From the NCBI RefSeq assembly GCF_037975245.1, contig NC_092561.1, positions 11,469,001-11,533,000 on the forward strand: 64,000 nucleotides of DNA. Direction: 5' to 3'. This DNA is from Apostichopus japonicus (lineage: Eukaryota > Echinodermata > Holothuroidea > Aspidochirotida > Stichopodidae). A program made the position numbers and the translations under genes. Positions 33,051 through 45,600 of the stretch are shown in pieces (position 1 is the stretch's first letter; every line of letters begins with the position of its first letter). The notes beneath the pieces are model-generated. The model searched no databases. It was not told where the DNA came from and was given only the letters and a program-made list of their open reading frames with translations.

Positions 33051-34990
33051 AGTATACAACATAATACATTGCCCTTTCGGCGTTCTATAAAAAAATGGGT
33101 TAGGCCAGTGTATTGCTACGGTGATATTGAACAATTTTGTAAGGTGCGCCGTACTCGGGTCCTTCGGTTCCTTCACGATAATTGAAAAGTACTGTGTATC
33201 ATTGGCGACTGTACGGAATTTGGTTTAAGGGGAAATGTCGAAAAGTCCACTCCTCTAACAAACTAATTTCGGTAATTATTATAACTTAATTATGAGGAGC
33301 CATTCCCGATTAGGAAATGCAGTCATAACGATGTTTTTGTCATATGCATTCGAACCAATCCTTGGTCGAGGGCAGGGATGTTGGAAGCTTTCAACAAGTT
33401 GGGGCACAACTTTGGAGGGCACTTCGGAACAGTGCATGCGTCATCAGCGTCACATATCTTGGGGGGGGGGGGCTGTGTGGTTATACGAAAATCAAGAGGT
33501 CCGACCGTTGTTCGGCCGAAGAACCTGGTTGCGGATCACTAGGCGGAGGGGTAGGGGTTCTGAGGTCGGCTCCCAGAAATTATTGTAATTAAAGACCTTT
33601 AGATGAGATTTACTGGCATCTGACAGCCAAAAAGGGAAGAAAAAATGCTAGGCAATTTTATATTGCAAAATACATTTTGGAAGAAAATGTTGAGTGTATG
33701 GGGTACCTTCCCCTATCCACCATAGCGCCGGAACTGGTTTTTTTTCTTCAAATTGTGGTAATTTTAATTCCAATTGGTCACTTTTGTTGGCAAATGCTTG
33801 TCAGAAAGATCTTTCGAAAACAATCTTTTCGGGCGATTACCACAGACTGAAGTCGGTGCAATCATGTATGCCTTCCGGCATCCCTGATTAATAAATGGTT
33901 CAACACTTCGATATATCAGGGGGATAATAAGTTATGCTATTCAGTCATTTCATTAATATTCGCTTCATCATAATAAATGTGAACAAAAACCGCCGTAAAA
34001 CATGCAGACAGTGCCAGACACCAATTATTCTATGAGGTGGACATATTTACCTACCCACAGAGACAATTGTCGAAGAAGGTTCCGAAATACATGTTTTTGA
34101 GTCTAATTTAGTGCCATTGTGAGGGGGGGGGGGGCTAGCCGACTGTGTTTCTGTGTTGTATCCTTCTTTGTTTTCGTGGATATATGTTTCAGAGAGGTTG
34201 CTTTTCGAGAGATACTTTTTCGGTAAAACAAATAAGGACAAAACATACTTGCAGAAATCACAATCGACCATTTTGAAGGTCCGAATGGGTGTGTTCGTAT
34301 ATGAGGTATAATTCCCATGATTAGTCTGTTCTTGATTTGAATCCTCCGTGTTCAATTATGACACATGCATGTTATATCACTAGTTGCAACAGCACATGGA
34401 ACGCAAAACAGAAATAGTAAATAAGATCTTCTACTAAGACTAGATAAACTAGTTTAGTAGGCCGAGTTATCTCTTTCCCCTCATCATGTATTTTTTTTTT
34501 TTGTAATCTGTTTATCTCTCGGCACACGTTCTGTTTGTTCCTCAATTTTCCTCATTATCCTTTCTTTTGGTTTACCAGGACTCCATTATTGATTATTACT
34601 TATTTCCTGACCAGCGAAGATTCACTTCTTAAAGAGCTACTTTCCTGATTCCATTCCACTACCTCCTTTTGGTCAGTGTAAATAAATAAGTTGTTTGCGA
34701 TGCATAAGCTACACAGTGTCGAGTGGTTCTCCAAATGTTCTTATGACTTCATTGTTTTTTACTTCATTTATAGTTTTAACTATATTTTCTAACATACACT
34801 ATTGTGTTGATATTATGTTAAAAGAGGCCCAGTTGTCACGAATATCGACATCAATATATATTTAGGCCTACCCTCGTGCTGAAACTTTAAAAGGTTACAA
34901 GTTTATATTATAACTTTAAAATATCGTTGTTAAGAGATCACAGTTACTCATATGTTGGATTGTACTTAAGGTAGGAGAGATCCGCTAGTT
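33051..34990. other. Intergenic stretch, nothing firm
   Basis: There are G runs at about 33462 and 34123. The minus-strand ORF at 34047-34355 has a somewhat protein-like Ser/Thr/Lys-rich composition and ends near a GTAGGT, but I cannot place it in a gene. Confidence 0.3.
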
Positions 34991-35039
34991 TTATTTGGTC
35001 ACTAATCTCCAAGACGTCGTTAGCTGACACGGCTTTGGT

Positions 35040-35815
35040 GTCATAAGTTCTGAAATCGACATATGTCGAATTATATTGACATATGTCAGGTTTCTCGTGC
35101 TCTCATTGGACGACCAGTGTCACAAGTTGTTTTCTAGCGCTCTGAATGGACGAAATATACATATGTGAATGACTATACAAGCCTAGGCATGAGACTATGC
35201 TGGCATTGGCATTAACAAAAACCAAAGCTGCCTGTATTGATCATCCTAGGCATGCAAAGATATTGATACATACAAAACCAATTATAATGCATATCAAGAT
35301 ACTGCTGGTCTCTTTCGCTTGTTTTACCATGGTCATGTTTTCCAATTTTTGCATTTATGCTTAAAGCAAATCTTGATGAAAAGAAGGTTGTGAAGATACC
35401 GTTTAGCTATTCTAATATCAACTGTTTGGATGCTGGGCCCTATGACTATGCATAAATAAGTTAATAAAACCAACATCCGTCAAATTAATTGGACAAATGT
35501 CGATTTCATTCAATCAGAGCACTATAAAATGACATGTGACAACGGTCGTCCCAATGCGAGTACGAGAAACTTATGTCAATTTATATCGACATGTCAATTT
35601 CGTCCAATCAGAGCACAAGAAATCGACATGTGACAATGATCATCCAATATGAGCACAAGAAACCAACATGTCAATTTAAATCAGTATGTCAGATTTCTTC
35701 CAATCAGAGCGCTAGAAAACATGTGACACTGGTCATCCAGTGAGAGCACTAAAAACCGACATACTGTATGTCAATGTAATTTGACTTATATCAATATCAG
35801 GACTAATGGCACATC
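35040..35815. repeat. Inverted and tandem modules of about 95-110 bp
   Basis: A module of the form cgtccaatcagagc..agaaa..acatgtgacactggtc..tccaatgagagcac occurs three times in direct order at about 35500-35590, 35590-35680 and 35690-35790, and once inverted at 35060-35165. The inverted copy and the last direct copy share a segment around agcgctagaaaac. Short acatatgt-type palindromes mark module edges. Probably a decayed fold-back transposon. Confidence 0.65.
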
Positions 35816-38800
35816 CTATATGTTATGGACAATGTGGAGTTTTTGGTAACACCTGTCAACCTTAGAATCCGTGGTACAGAAGTGTTCAAGTGCCTTTACT
35901 GTTGTCATACCATAACATTAATGTTATTCAAATCATTAGCAAGATGTATTGATCATAATGTTCAACATTGTTGGCCTCAAGAATGTTAGTCAGAGTCAAT
36001 TAGTGGTCACCCTCAACGCTTATACTCCTGTCATCCACGTAGCATCCTTTCTCGTTGGGGAATTAACTTGACTAACTAGACATTTCTCAAAATCTTGGAA
36101 TAGCTTGCAAAGTCACAACCTCAAGAGAAACACTTTTCAAAAACTTTCAGCAATTTTAGCATGCCAAATTTGTGGCTAAAATTCAAGCAACCATTCCCAT
36201 TGGAAAGTAATCTTTGAAAAGGACCACAATATGCGACCAAATATTGATATATCTTTCTTTCTTTATCTGTAAAATGAATGAAGGTCATGTTCAATAAAGT
36301 GAAAACTGCACAGAAAACAGCTAGAAAAGTAATCATTATTACCATATGCTGTTTTGTCACAATACATAGAAATATTTATTGTAGCACACTTTCATGTAAG
36401 AATGTAATAATAAATTGCAATTACCTTTAAATATGTCCAGTCTAGACAAAACTTGATAACACTTCTGAGCATTTATGTAGCTAAATAAGACAGGACTTCT
36501 TTGCTCATGGATTATAATCAGAATAAAAATAAAAATAATAATCAGGCCTGTAGGAAGGTCGTGACATGGGGAAGGGGGGGGATTCACCTCCATGCAGACT
36601 ACTGTGCCCCCCCACCCCCATCTGTGTCACCATAATGGGTACAAAAGTTTCACAAAAATACAGAATACAAGTATTGTGCCCTTCCTGAAATTGTTGGTGC
36701 CCCTCCTGAAATTGTTGGTGCCCCTCCAACTCAATTCCTGTCTATGGGGCTGATGGTGCTGGCAATCATGTTTATAGCTTTACCTCAACATGAACATTAC
36801 TGTCTCTTGACAGTGTGAACATAAAGTTTACACTGTCTAATGATACTATTTTTGTCAATAATAAGGAAACCATTTCTCCTTAAACTGCCACACCCCAGTT
36901 TTACCTCATCAATAAAGTTATCCAGAATAATTAATTTATGGTATCTACATATAAATAAGAACAACATAAACAAAATGTAAGAACAAGAAAACCTATAACT
37001 TAGAAGAAAGGATCAGAATCATTTAAGGAAAAGCTCTTAACGACTAATACTCAGTGACTTGCTTCATTTTGCTGATTGCAAAAATGAAGAAAATAAAAAA
37101 AAACTCTGGAATAATCAGGTAACATTGATTGGCAATGGAAGTTCAAACTAAAACAATATAGTATCAAGGTGATGACTGCTAGTTTGAATTTGAATCTGAT
37201 AATATTACTTCTCGAAGCTGCACTTTGCTTGGATTTTCTGCTGGCATCATATGCTACCATTAATCGAAAGATAAGTTGCACTTTAATGCACCAACAGCAA
37301 AAATTGAATTAAAAAACCTGTCAAATGGGCAAAAACCTTAAATGGTTGGAACGACAAACACAAATCAAAAATAAAACAAACATCAAATTAATTTGAATTA
37401 AATGACAATTGAGAGTCGAAAATACACTGGTTATTACAGACGGAATTCAACCAAATTGTTGACTGCATAGATATTTTAGTGTAGTTGACATGAGCAAATA
37501 TTACAGGACTTGTTTAAAATAATGCAATGTTACATGACAGTGCAGAATGCACCTGTCAGTCCGATGTACATGAAAACATTTCACCCACGGCCGCATTCAA
37601 TCTGGCAGTACCAAATGAATCATACATTTAAAGCACAACAGAAACATGCTATTGTAGATAAATGAAGAATATGAATTAAAAAACATGTCACATACATTTG
37701 TATATTTGTTTTGTTTTCTGAGTTCCCACTGGCATTTACAGTCTTCTGAAAACTAATAGCTTGAGCAAACATTCTTTGCCATTCTTGCGATATGCGTCTC
37801 TCAATATACGCAACTCAATGGATCATTGTTTTAATGACAGCATAGGTAATTTTGAACCCATTAGTCATGAGTCGGCATGGTAACTACACATAAAAACTAG
37901 TTTACAGAATAGGAAATAACTAGAGTTACTAATAGTTATGCTGTTAAACAAGATACTTATAACGGTTTGTTTTGAACTAAGAGGAAGTATTTTGCTTGTT
38001 CAGTTTGAGACAGTTTAAACAATGTCATTAGTTGTTCCATTCTGTTATCTATTCACTTGATTAATGCAACTTTTATTGCACCATAATAATAGTGAATGAA
38101 TATCATGAAGCTACAGGACAATTTCACAGCCATCAACAAAAGCGAAAATCAGACGAACGAACTGAACAGGAACGACGTTCAGAGGTGTCGGGTGGGTGTC
38201 ATGTAACAATAACAAATTCTGTTCTAGTTTTGGTTTGATGACAATAGTAGTTTATGGATCATAGCAGTATCTATGTGTGGTCATGTGACACTTACTTTAA
38301 ACAATATTGACTCAATAACTAGACAATGGATTCAAGTGGTGAGTCATATTCAGGGAAAGCCCACTTGTTTTACTTACATAAAAGGTCAACAATATCAAAA
38401 TAAGGAAACTAGTAAACAGACACAATGTCTGAAAACAGGAAAATTGAACAGAAATCATACTTGACATGTTGATTTTTTGTCCCTGCAAATGGAGAGTGAA
38501 GGTCACCAATGTTAAAGATGTATGGGTTATCATGGATTCCTATTAATGGATTTGCAATAACCATATATAGTGCAAGTAGTAATATATCTTACATTGGTTG
38601 ATGCAGTTATGGAATGATTTACTTGATTAACATTATGAACTTGAAACTTTCAGACATACTGCATGAAGGTTTCAGGTATTACAATGTAAAGCTTAAGCTA
38701 AACCACACTTTCAATATTTCCACAATTTATGGCAGTGTACCTCTTATACCAGAGTACAACAGGGGAACATTATCACTAGAGTCTGAGTATATCACATGTC

Positions 38801-38951
38801 AATGGGAGTCAAATGTGTCACAAAATATCTAAGAAATATTAGAAGAAAGTATGTGTGTATCTTATGAATGATTGATGGGTGTTTATAAAGACATGTGTAC
38901 AAAACAGGAAGGAAACAAGCTTATTCTGCTAACATAGTGATAAACACCTTA
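35816..38951. other. Intergenic stretch downstream of AMN1
   Basis: No exons found. A local repeat at about 36680-36725 (cctgaaattgttggtgcccct, two full copies and a partial) sits in C-rich sequence. Short ORFs lack motifs. Confidence 0.35.
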
Positions 38952-39253
38952 GCACTGGTATCTATCTCCACCTTCCCCTCCCCCACCACCCAGGTTCCCA
39001 CATCAAACATAGAATATTGTCAAATCTTAACTGCAGCTCCAATATGCATAATTCATTAACACTTTAAAGTTTAGTTGCTGGGTACTTTTAACATGTTGGA
39101 ATGAACATCTTTCTGAAGTAAATGAACTAAATAGTTCATTACTTCAGGAAGAATGAACTAGGCATATTGGAGCTTCAGTTAAGATTTAACAATATTCTAT
39201 GTGGGAACCCGGGTGGTGGGGGGGGGGGGGGAGGTGGAGATAGATACCAGTGG
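38952..39253. mobile_element. 302-bp palindromic MITE with TA target duplication
   Basis: The arms (about 38952-39050 and 39155-39253) are imperfect inverted copies ending in cactggtatctatctccacc. TA dinucleotides flank both ends (38950-38951 and 39254-39255). The centre contains a second tight hairpin (ctgaagtaa..gaact / agttcattacttcag). The long G run near 39215 is longer than the matching C run in the other arm. The TA duplication suggests mobilisation by a Tc1/mariner-type transposase. It lies just past the AMN1 stop codon. Confidence 0.75.
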
Positions 39254-39539
39254 TAAGATAGCATTCATGCTATATTTTATTTATGTAACTAGATAAAAAC
39301 TGTACATGAGATAATGTTTAAGGTTGGTTTTGCTTGCTGTCAATCTGGTGGTTTACTCCTATTAACAATGCATACACCTATAAAGTATATAAACACAACA
39401 ACCAGCACAAGAAAATCAGCTCAACTCTGTGAACTGAAAGACAGTGAAGACTTGTGACATTCTTTTTTTCTTTCTCCTTCCTTCCTTCTATCACCTTCTG
39501 TCATACTCAGTTTTGTCTTCAAACTTGTGACCTTTGACC

Positions 39540-39613
39540 TTAGGTCATGTAAACTGTCCAGGTCAGTTGCTTCATATTGGTATGTGCATCCTGCAACATT
39601 TGCCTACCACTCT
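39540..39613 (-). CDS. AMN1: AMN1 exon 6 (C-terminus)
   Basis: A 74-nt last exon after a textbook acceptor (poly-T tract, then CATTTACATAG). It encodes the end of the last repeat and the diagnostic MKQLTWTVY tail plus two residues before the TAA at 39540-39542. Short and easily missed. Phase and sequence both fit. Confidence 0.92.
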
Positions 39614-42600
39614 CTATGTAAATGCAAAAAAACAGGACTAAATTTTATTATTCAGAAGACTAGTATGTGAATAGGACTGTTAGAGCAAATGAGTCAATGT
39701 GAAACAGCAAGAGGTACTGATATGTGCCAAGTCAGGACTGATTATACATGAGGAAACAAAATAATGATTTGAAAATACTATATAATAATATTAAGATACC
39801 TCACACACAAGAAATTACTAGCAGCAATAAGAAGACACTTCACTGAGCATGAAGTAACAATATTAAATCTAACCAATTAAAAGTTCTTTATTCCCACCTT
39901 TCAATAATACAAACATCACATATCAAAATATCACAAGTAATACAAAAATGAACGTGAAGGGGGGGGGGGCCCTGAGAGAAAGAAGCTTTTCTAAGGTCAG
40001 ATGCAAAGCAAGGTTAAGGTGTGTGATACCAACTACAATTACTAACTGAATAAATTCAAGAAACAGAAAACATTGAACTGCTTTCTGATAAATTTTGACA
40101 GCGGCAGACAATGTGAAACCAAAGAGAGACTGATTGTAGACTGACAGGGAGGATCCAAGAAAGATTAGACAATAGATATGTCACGGATCACTGAAGCAAC
40201 ACAATGAAGAAAGAAAGGAAGTATATTTATCTCAGTTTTTGGAAGTGAGGGTACCCTAAAATCCTTTAATGTTAGTTTTACCTGTAATGCATGGACATCC
40301 ATCGAAAATCAAAGTCTGAACATTTGGACAAAACATGACAATGGCCTCAATGGATTGATTGGTGAGATGGATGCAATGGCTCATGTGAATCTCATTCAGT
40401 GATCGTTGACAGACACCTGTTGCCAAGGTGATTACACCGTTGTCTGTTACCTGCAAGAAAACAATATAAAGGTAAGCGAATTAGTTGACTGTAATTACAA
40501 TCTCATTTCCTGGATGACTGTATGTTTTGTTGAAGACATATAGAGCCCCTTCACAAAACTAAACTGAATTTGACCAACTATGTTCACCAAATGAAAATCA
40601 TAGCATTGGAGAGTTCCCAGATTATTAATGTAATGTCCATGAGATATCCTAATCTATTACTTAGACTGTCAACGGTACTTCACTAGTTCACTTATCTTTG
40701 GGGAGTAGTAACACATGCCCTCTTGACTATCACTCGTGTGTATTAATCCCATTAACGCCATACCATGAATACCTTCTTGCTTTCGATGTATTTTACTGTA
40801 TTTTGATAATAATATGAAGAATATATAGCTGGAAATAAAAGTAGCAAGACATATTTTACAGTCTCTGTGTAACCACACAGAAACAGTTTATCTGGAATGG
40901 TACAAATTGTAGCTTAAACTTAGAGTTATCATGTTTAAAAGGTTTTCAGACTTTGACACTTGTCAACCACATGTGACCTTTGACCGCTACCAATATCAAT
41001 AGCGTTCTTACACTTACCAAGCTGGATCTATATACTAAGTATGAAGTTCAAGAAAGATGTACTTCTTGAGTTATCTTGTTTAAAAGGTTTTCAGACTTTG
41101 ACCTCTGTTTACCCCAAATGATCATTACACTTCACAGAAAAGAATAAGGTTCTTGTACTCACTAAGACGGATCCACCTACCAAGTATGAAGTTAAACCAC
41201 CATGAAGTTTTTGAGTTACAGTGTTTACAAGCAAGTGTCACATACACACACACACACTTTTCCACCATTGCATAGATTCCTTCTGCCTCCAGCAATGAAT
41301 CAATAATGATCAAAAACAAATTTAGTACTGATATGCAATCAGATGCTTTTCTTTCATCAATGAAGAAGCATCATAACTGCAGTGATATCCTAGGTAAGTT
41401 TGCATTAATCTGTGAAGGAATAGAGACCAACCTTGGTATTTGAAAAGTTGATGCTGCTAAGAAACTTGCATGACTGTGAAATGGCGTCGAGAGATGCATC
41501 AGTGATGTGTTTGCAGCCACCAATGTTGAGTTCCATCAATTGTTTACATGACTTGGCTAAAGGAATGATAGCATCATCTGTGATATTGACACATCGCCTC
41601 AGGCCTACTGCTTGTAAATATGGACATGATTCAGCAACCACCTGAAAACCTGCAAAATGTGAAAATGACAAAAGGCAAATAATGGAATGTGTTGCAACCT
41701 TGTATATTTTTGGGTAAATTGCACGTTAAAAAATATCATTCAGAAGAAGCAAATTATGGTTTTAATTGTTAAATCCACTGTAACATAGTTTACATTTATA
41801 ATTGATATTCAAGTAAATCAAAGGAACCTCTCAACTTTATTCATGCAGACAAAATCCCACGGACACACAAGTTCTTCAAGTTTTTGGACCTAAAACTCAT
41901 GCAATCCTACACATTAAGTGTAGTTAAACCATGTAAATATTATTGGAGTTATCATGTTCACAAATTTGTCAGAGTTTGACCTATAACCTTAACTAAAATA
42001 TAACAATTCCTGTGCTCACTCAGGCAGATCCATATACCATGTATTAATGTACATTCAAACATTTCATTTGTAGTTATCATGATTACAAGGTTTACAGACT
42101 TTCAATTACATTAAATCAAATGTTATACTAAGTATAAATGTTATCCAAGCTCAACTACTGAAGTAATAATGTTTACAAATATTTCAGCTATTGACCTCTG
42201 GTGACCTCACATTACCTTTGGCCTCAAAAAAAGACTCTTGTACTCATTAAGATGGAACCACAAAGTAACTATAAAGTTAAACCATTAAGTAAACTTTACA
42301 ATCTACTTAACCATTACATATGCACAGCCCCCCTGCTACGGCGATTAAAATCGATCATATGTAGAATTAAACTGGTATATGTCGATTTAAATCGGTAGAA
42401 GTCAATTTAAGCTGCTGGAAAATGGTATAAGTCAAAGGAAATTGGTATATGTCGATTTAAATCGGTATAAGTCGATCTCCCAAGATTTGAGACTGATGGC
42501 CCGCCATACCCCGCATGGAATAACTGTCATGCACAAATAGCTAAATGATGATAAAGGAAGCTCAAGAGAGCGTCGTGGCGAAAGGCGTCGGACTCATGAT

Positions 42601-45600
42601 CCAAGGATTGCTGGTTCGATTCCTGCCTAGTTCATTACGTTGTGTCCTTGGGCAAGATGCTTTATCTCACTTGCCTCTCTCCACCCAGAGGTTAAATGGG
42701 TACCTGTGAGGTAACTTGTCATTGGGTGCAGTATATAACTGCTGCCGACTGGAGGGACTGTCTCTGGGACAGATTATCATTGACCAGGGGTAATATAACA
42801 TCTGTAAAGCGCTTTGAGACCTATCGCTGGTATAAAGTGCTATATAAAAAGCAATTCTTTTATTTTATTATTGAAGCACCATAAACCATTGCAATGGCAA
42901 GTGCCACTGGATAGTGTGTGACAAGAACCAACACACTGATCAATACTGTTTCTAACAAAGGAAACAATATACCTTCAGATGTAATGTTTTCTCTTTCACC
43001 CTTGGTACAGTTTATGTCAATTTTCCGCAAGTTCTTGCAAACTTTGATTGACTGTAAGGCTTGGTCAGAGAAGTTACTCCAACTCAAATCCAGATGACGT
43101 GTTTTTGATGTCACAACCTGGTAAAGGAATAATCATTAAGAAACAGAGTTATTCAGGAGTACATCTCAGCAAATCACAGGTTCACATTGACAAATCCTCT
43201 GTGCTAAGAATATGACTGTTAAATACTTTTTTTCCTTGGTAAAATAAATATATCAAGAAATATTAAAGAAAGCTACAAAAAAGTTTGTGAAAACCAACAA
43301 GTGTACATCTTCAATCTGGCATAAAACATATTAGTTGATGTTAGACACATATGCTTGACAGGCTCCTAAATTCACTTGATATTTAATGCTGAATGGCTGC
43401 ACAGGTGGAGTACAACCTCAGCAGAAGGCTTGAAGCATGTCAATATGTGTGTCAGGCAGTTCATTGAAGTGGGCCCTTGGTGCTCAAGGGCACCCTAGCA
43501 TTGGTTGCAACATTTTTAGCTTCCCTGTCATATTTTGCAATAATTGAATAATTGCCAATATGACGATGCCATAGTCTGTCTTATTGTGCTGACAGATGTC
43601 TTTTGCAGTTGACAAACAAGCAAACTGCTCACTGCACTTCACACAACATCCGACATCCAATCTGAATTTGAATGAATTAATCAAAACCAAGCTTTGTCAA
43701 ACTTGACACATATTATTTGGCTTGGGATACACTCCACAGCAGTTCTAAATCTTTCAGCTGAATCTTTATATTAGTTAACAGAGTGACAGGCAACAAACCC
43801 TCATAGTTTACTCTTTGAAACAAAAGACCAGAGGGAAATGCAGATCGAGTCAACAAAAATTAAGCGTGAAATAACTTTTCCCCCGTTTTTTATTTTACAT
43901 TAATGACTCTACTTCAGGTGCAGTTTAGATGAAGTAAAGGTGAAAGGCCAAATAAATATTGAAACAGAGAATAATCATTTAACATAGCGTGGATCCTTTT
44001 ACTTTTAAAATATGCTGTCACTACGTAAGGCCAGTGGACTCAAGCTAAGAAAGTAGAACCCAGGTCTCAGAAGGCTCAGATAGAAGACACATACCTTACT
44101 AATGTTGACATCACTTATCAATCCTCGCTTACACATTAAGTTCAGCAGCTTTTCTTTTATGTTGGTCGGTAGTTTCTCAACATCATTATGATGAAGGTAA
44201 AGGATCTTTACAACTTCATGAATAGTTCTGTGAAAACAATTATGAAGCAGAGCAACATTGTAAACTGATTATTATACTTCAAACCATTTTAAATATACAG
44301 AGATATACTAGCTATTTTGAACAACTATTTACCAAACAATTGATATCTTATGATATCTGTGATAGAGGATGGAAGGAACCAGCTGGCATTAAAACAAAGC
44401 AACATTTTGAATATTGAATAAAGCATAAAAAGTTCAACTAAACATGTCTTTTATATTGTTCCAGATAAGAACTTTTAGAGTTTCCGAGGACCATTATGTC
44501 ACTGGGCAACTTTTTGTACTTGTCATTTATCCTCCAGTAGGCCTACATTATGAAAAAGAAAACACACCCTTCTTCATCCCATATTTTCCTGGGCCCCATC
44601 TATTTCCTGGCTTATTTTGACTACAGGTATTAAATAAGCACCATGACCCCCCCCCCCCCCAATTGGGGAGATGACATGACAAGATGACATGGGCTAGTAG
44701 TCATGAACCATGTATTACTGTTTGTTGGAAATCATGCAAGTTTTCTTCTAATAAATTATGTTTATAATAGTGATATGCACAGTTTATGTCATTCATAAAG
44801 CCGGAAACTACACATTTAACTGTAAATGAAATTGTACTTGTTTGCCCAGTTGGATATGTTAATTCATTCAAGTAAATTCATATACGGAGGAGAGTACTGA
44901 TGATGCACTTGTAAGTAGTTTGAAGAATACTTTAGTTGTAGGATTTCCTGAATATCAAACATTGATTGTTTACTGTTTTAATTCAAATCCTTTAATTAGA
45001 AATGAGAAATAAACATGCAGTCAGCTAAAAGCCATGTTAGAAAAACATACATCAACCAGAGACCATTCCAAATGGAGGACAGTGCACTGAATTTCCAGGC
45101 TGTCCAGCCTATTGTCCAAAGTCCAGTACACCCTAGTGTTGTACTAGTACTTGTAAAGTACTTGTTACTAAGCCTTTATTAATACAGCAGTACTTGTTTG
45201 CAAATGTTTGGTTATATTTGATGGAATATACTTGGATGTTAATTGGTACGCATACTGGTCATCCTGTACAACTCGGAAGTCTCAGTTGCTGATCAAAGTA
45301 CTGTACTAAGTTCTTACTCAGGACTATAGTGGTTTATGAGTATTTAAATATAAAAACACATGAAACGTTAACCCAAATAACTGTTCAATCCTTTTGGCAT
45401 TCCATTGTATCATCTTACTTGTGTGTGTCTTCAGAAGTATTATATTTGTAGTCTAGTGTATTACCAAATATGAAGAGGCTGTACAAAGAAGAAAAATGCA
45501 CAAGTGATGTATATTACTAAACAGAACAGTTCTTAGCGTGAATGCAGAATCAATGAATTAGTCTATCAACCCTGTGTATATGCCAGGAAGTTATTGCGTA

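Noticed and set aside
34047-34355. 102-codon minus-strand ORF with Ser/Lys-rich, protein-like composition
   Set aside because: It includes a proline run from a poly-C tract and has no convincing acceptor or partner exon; left as possible but unsupported.
42575-42630. A functional tRNA gene
   Set aside because: It has A- and B-box-like sequence but is continuous with a SINE body and LINE-like tail, and a full cloverleaf was not seen.
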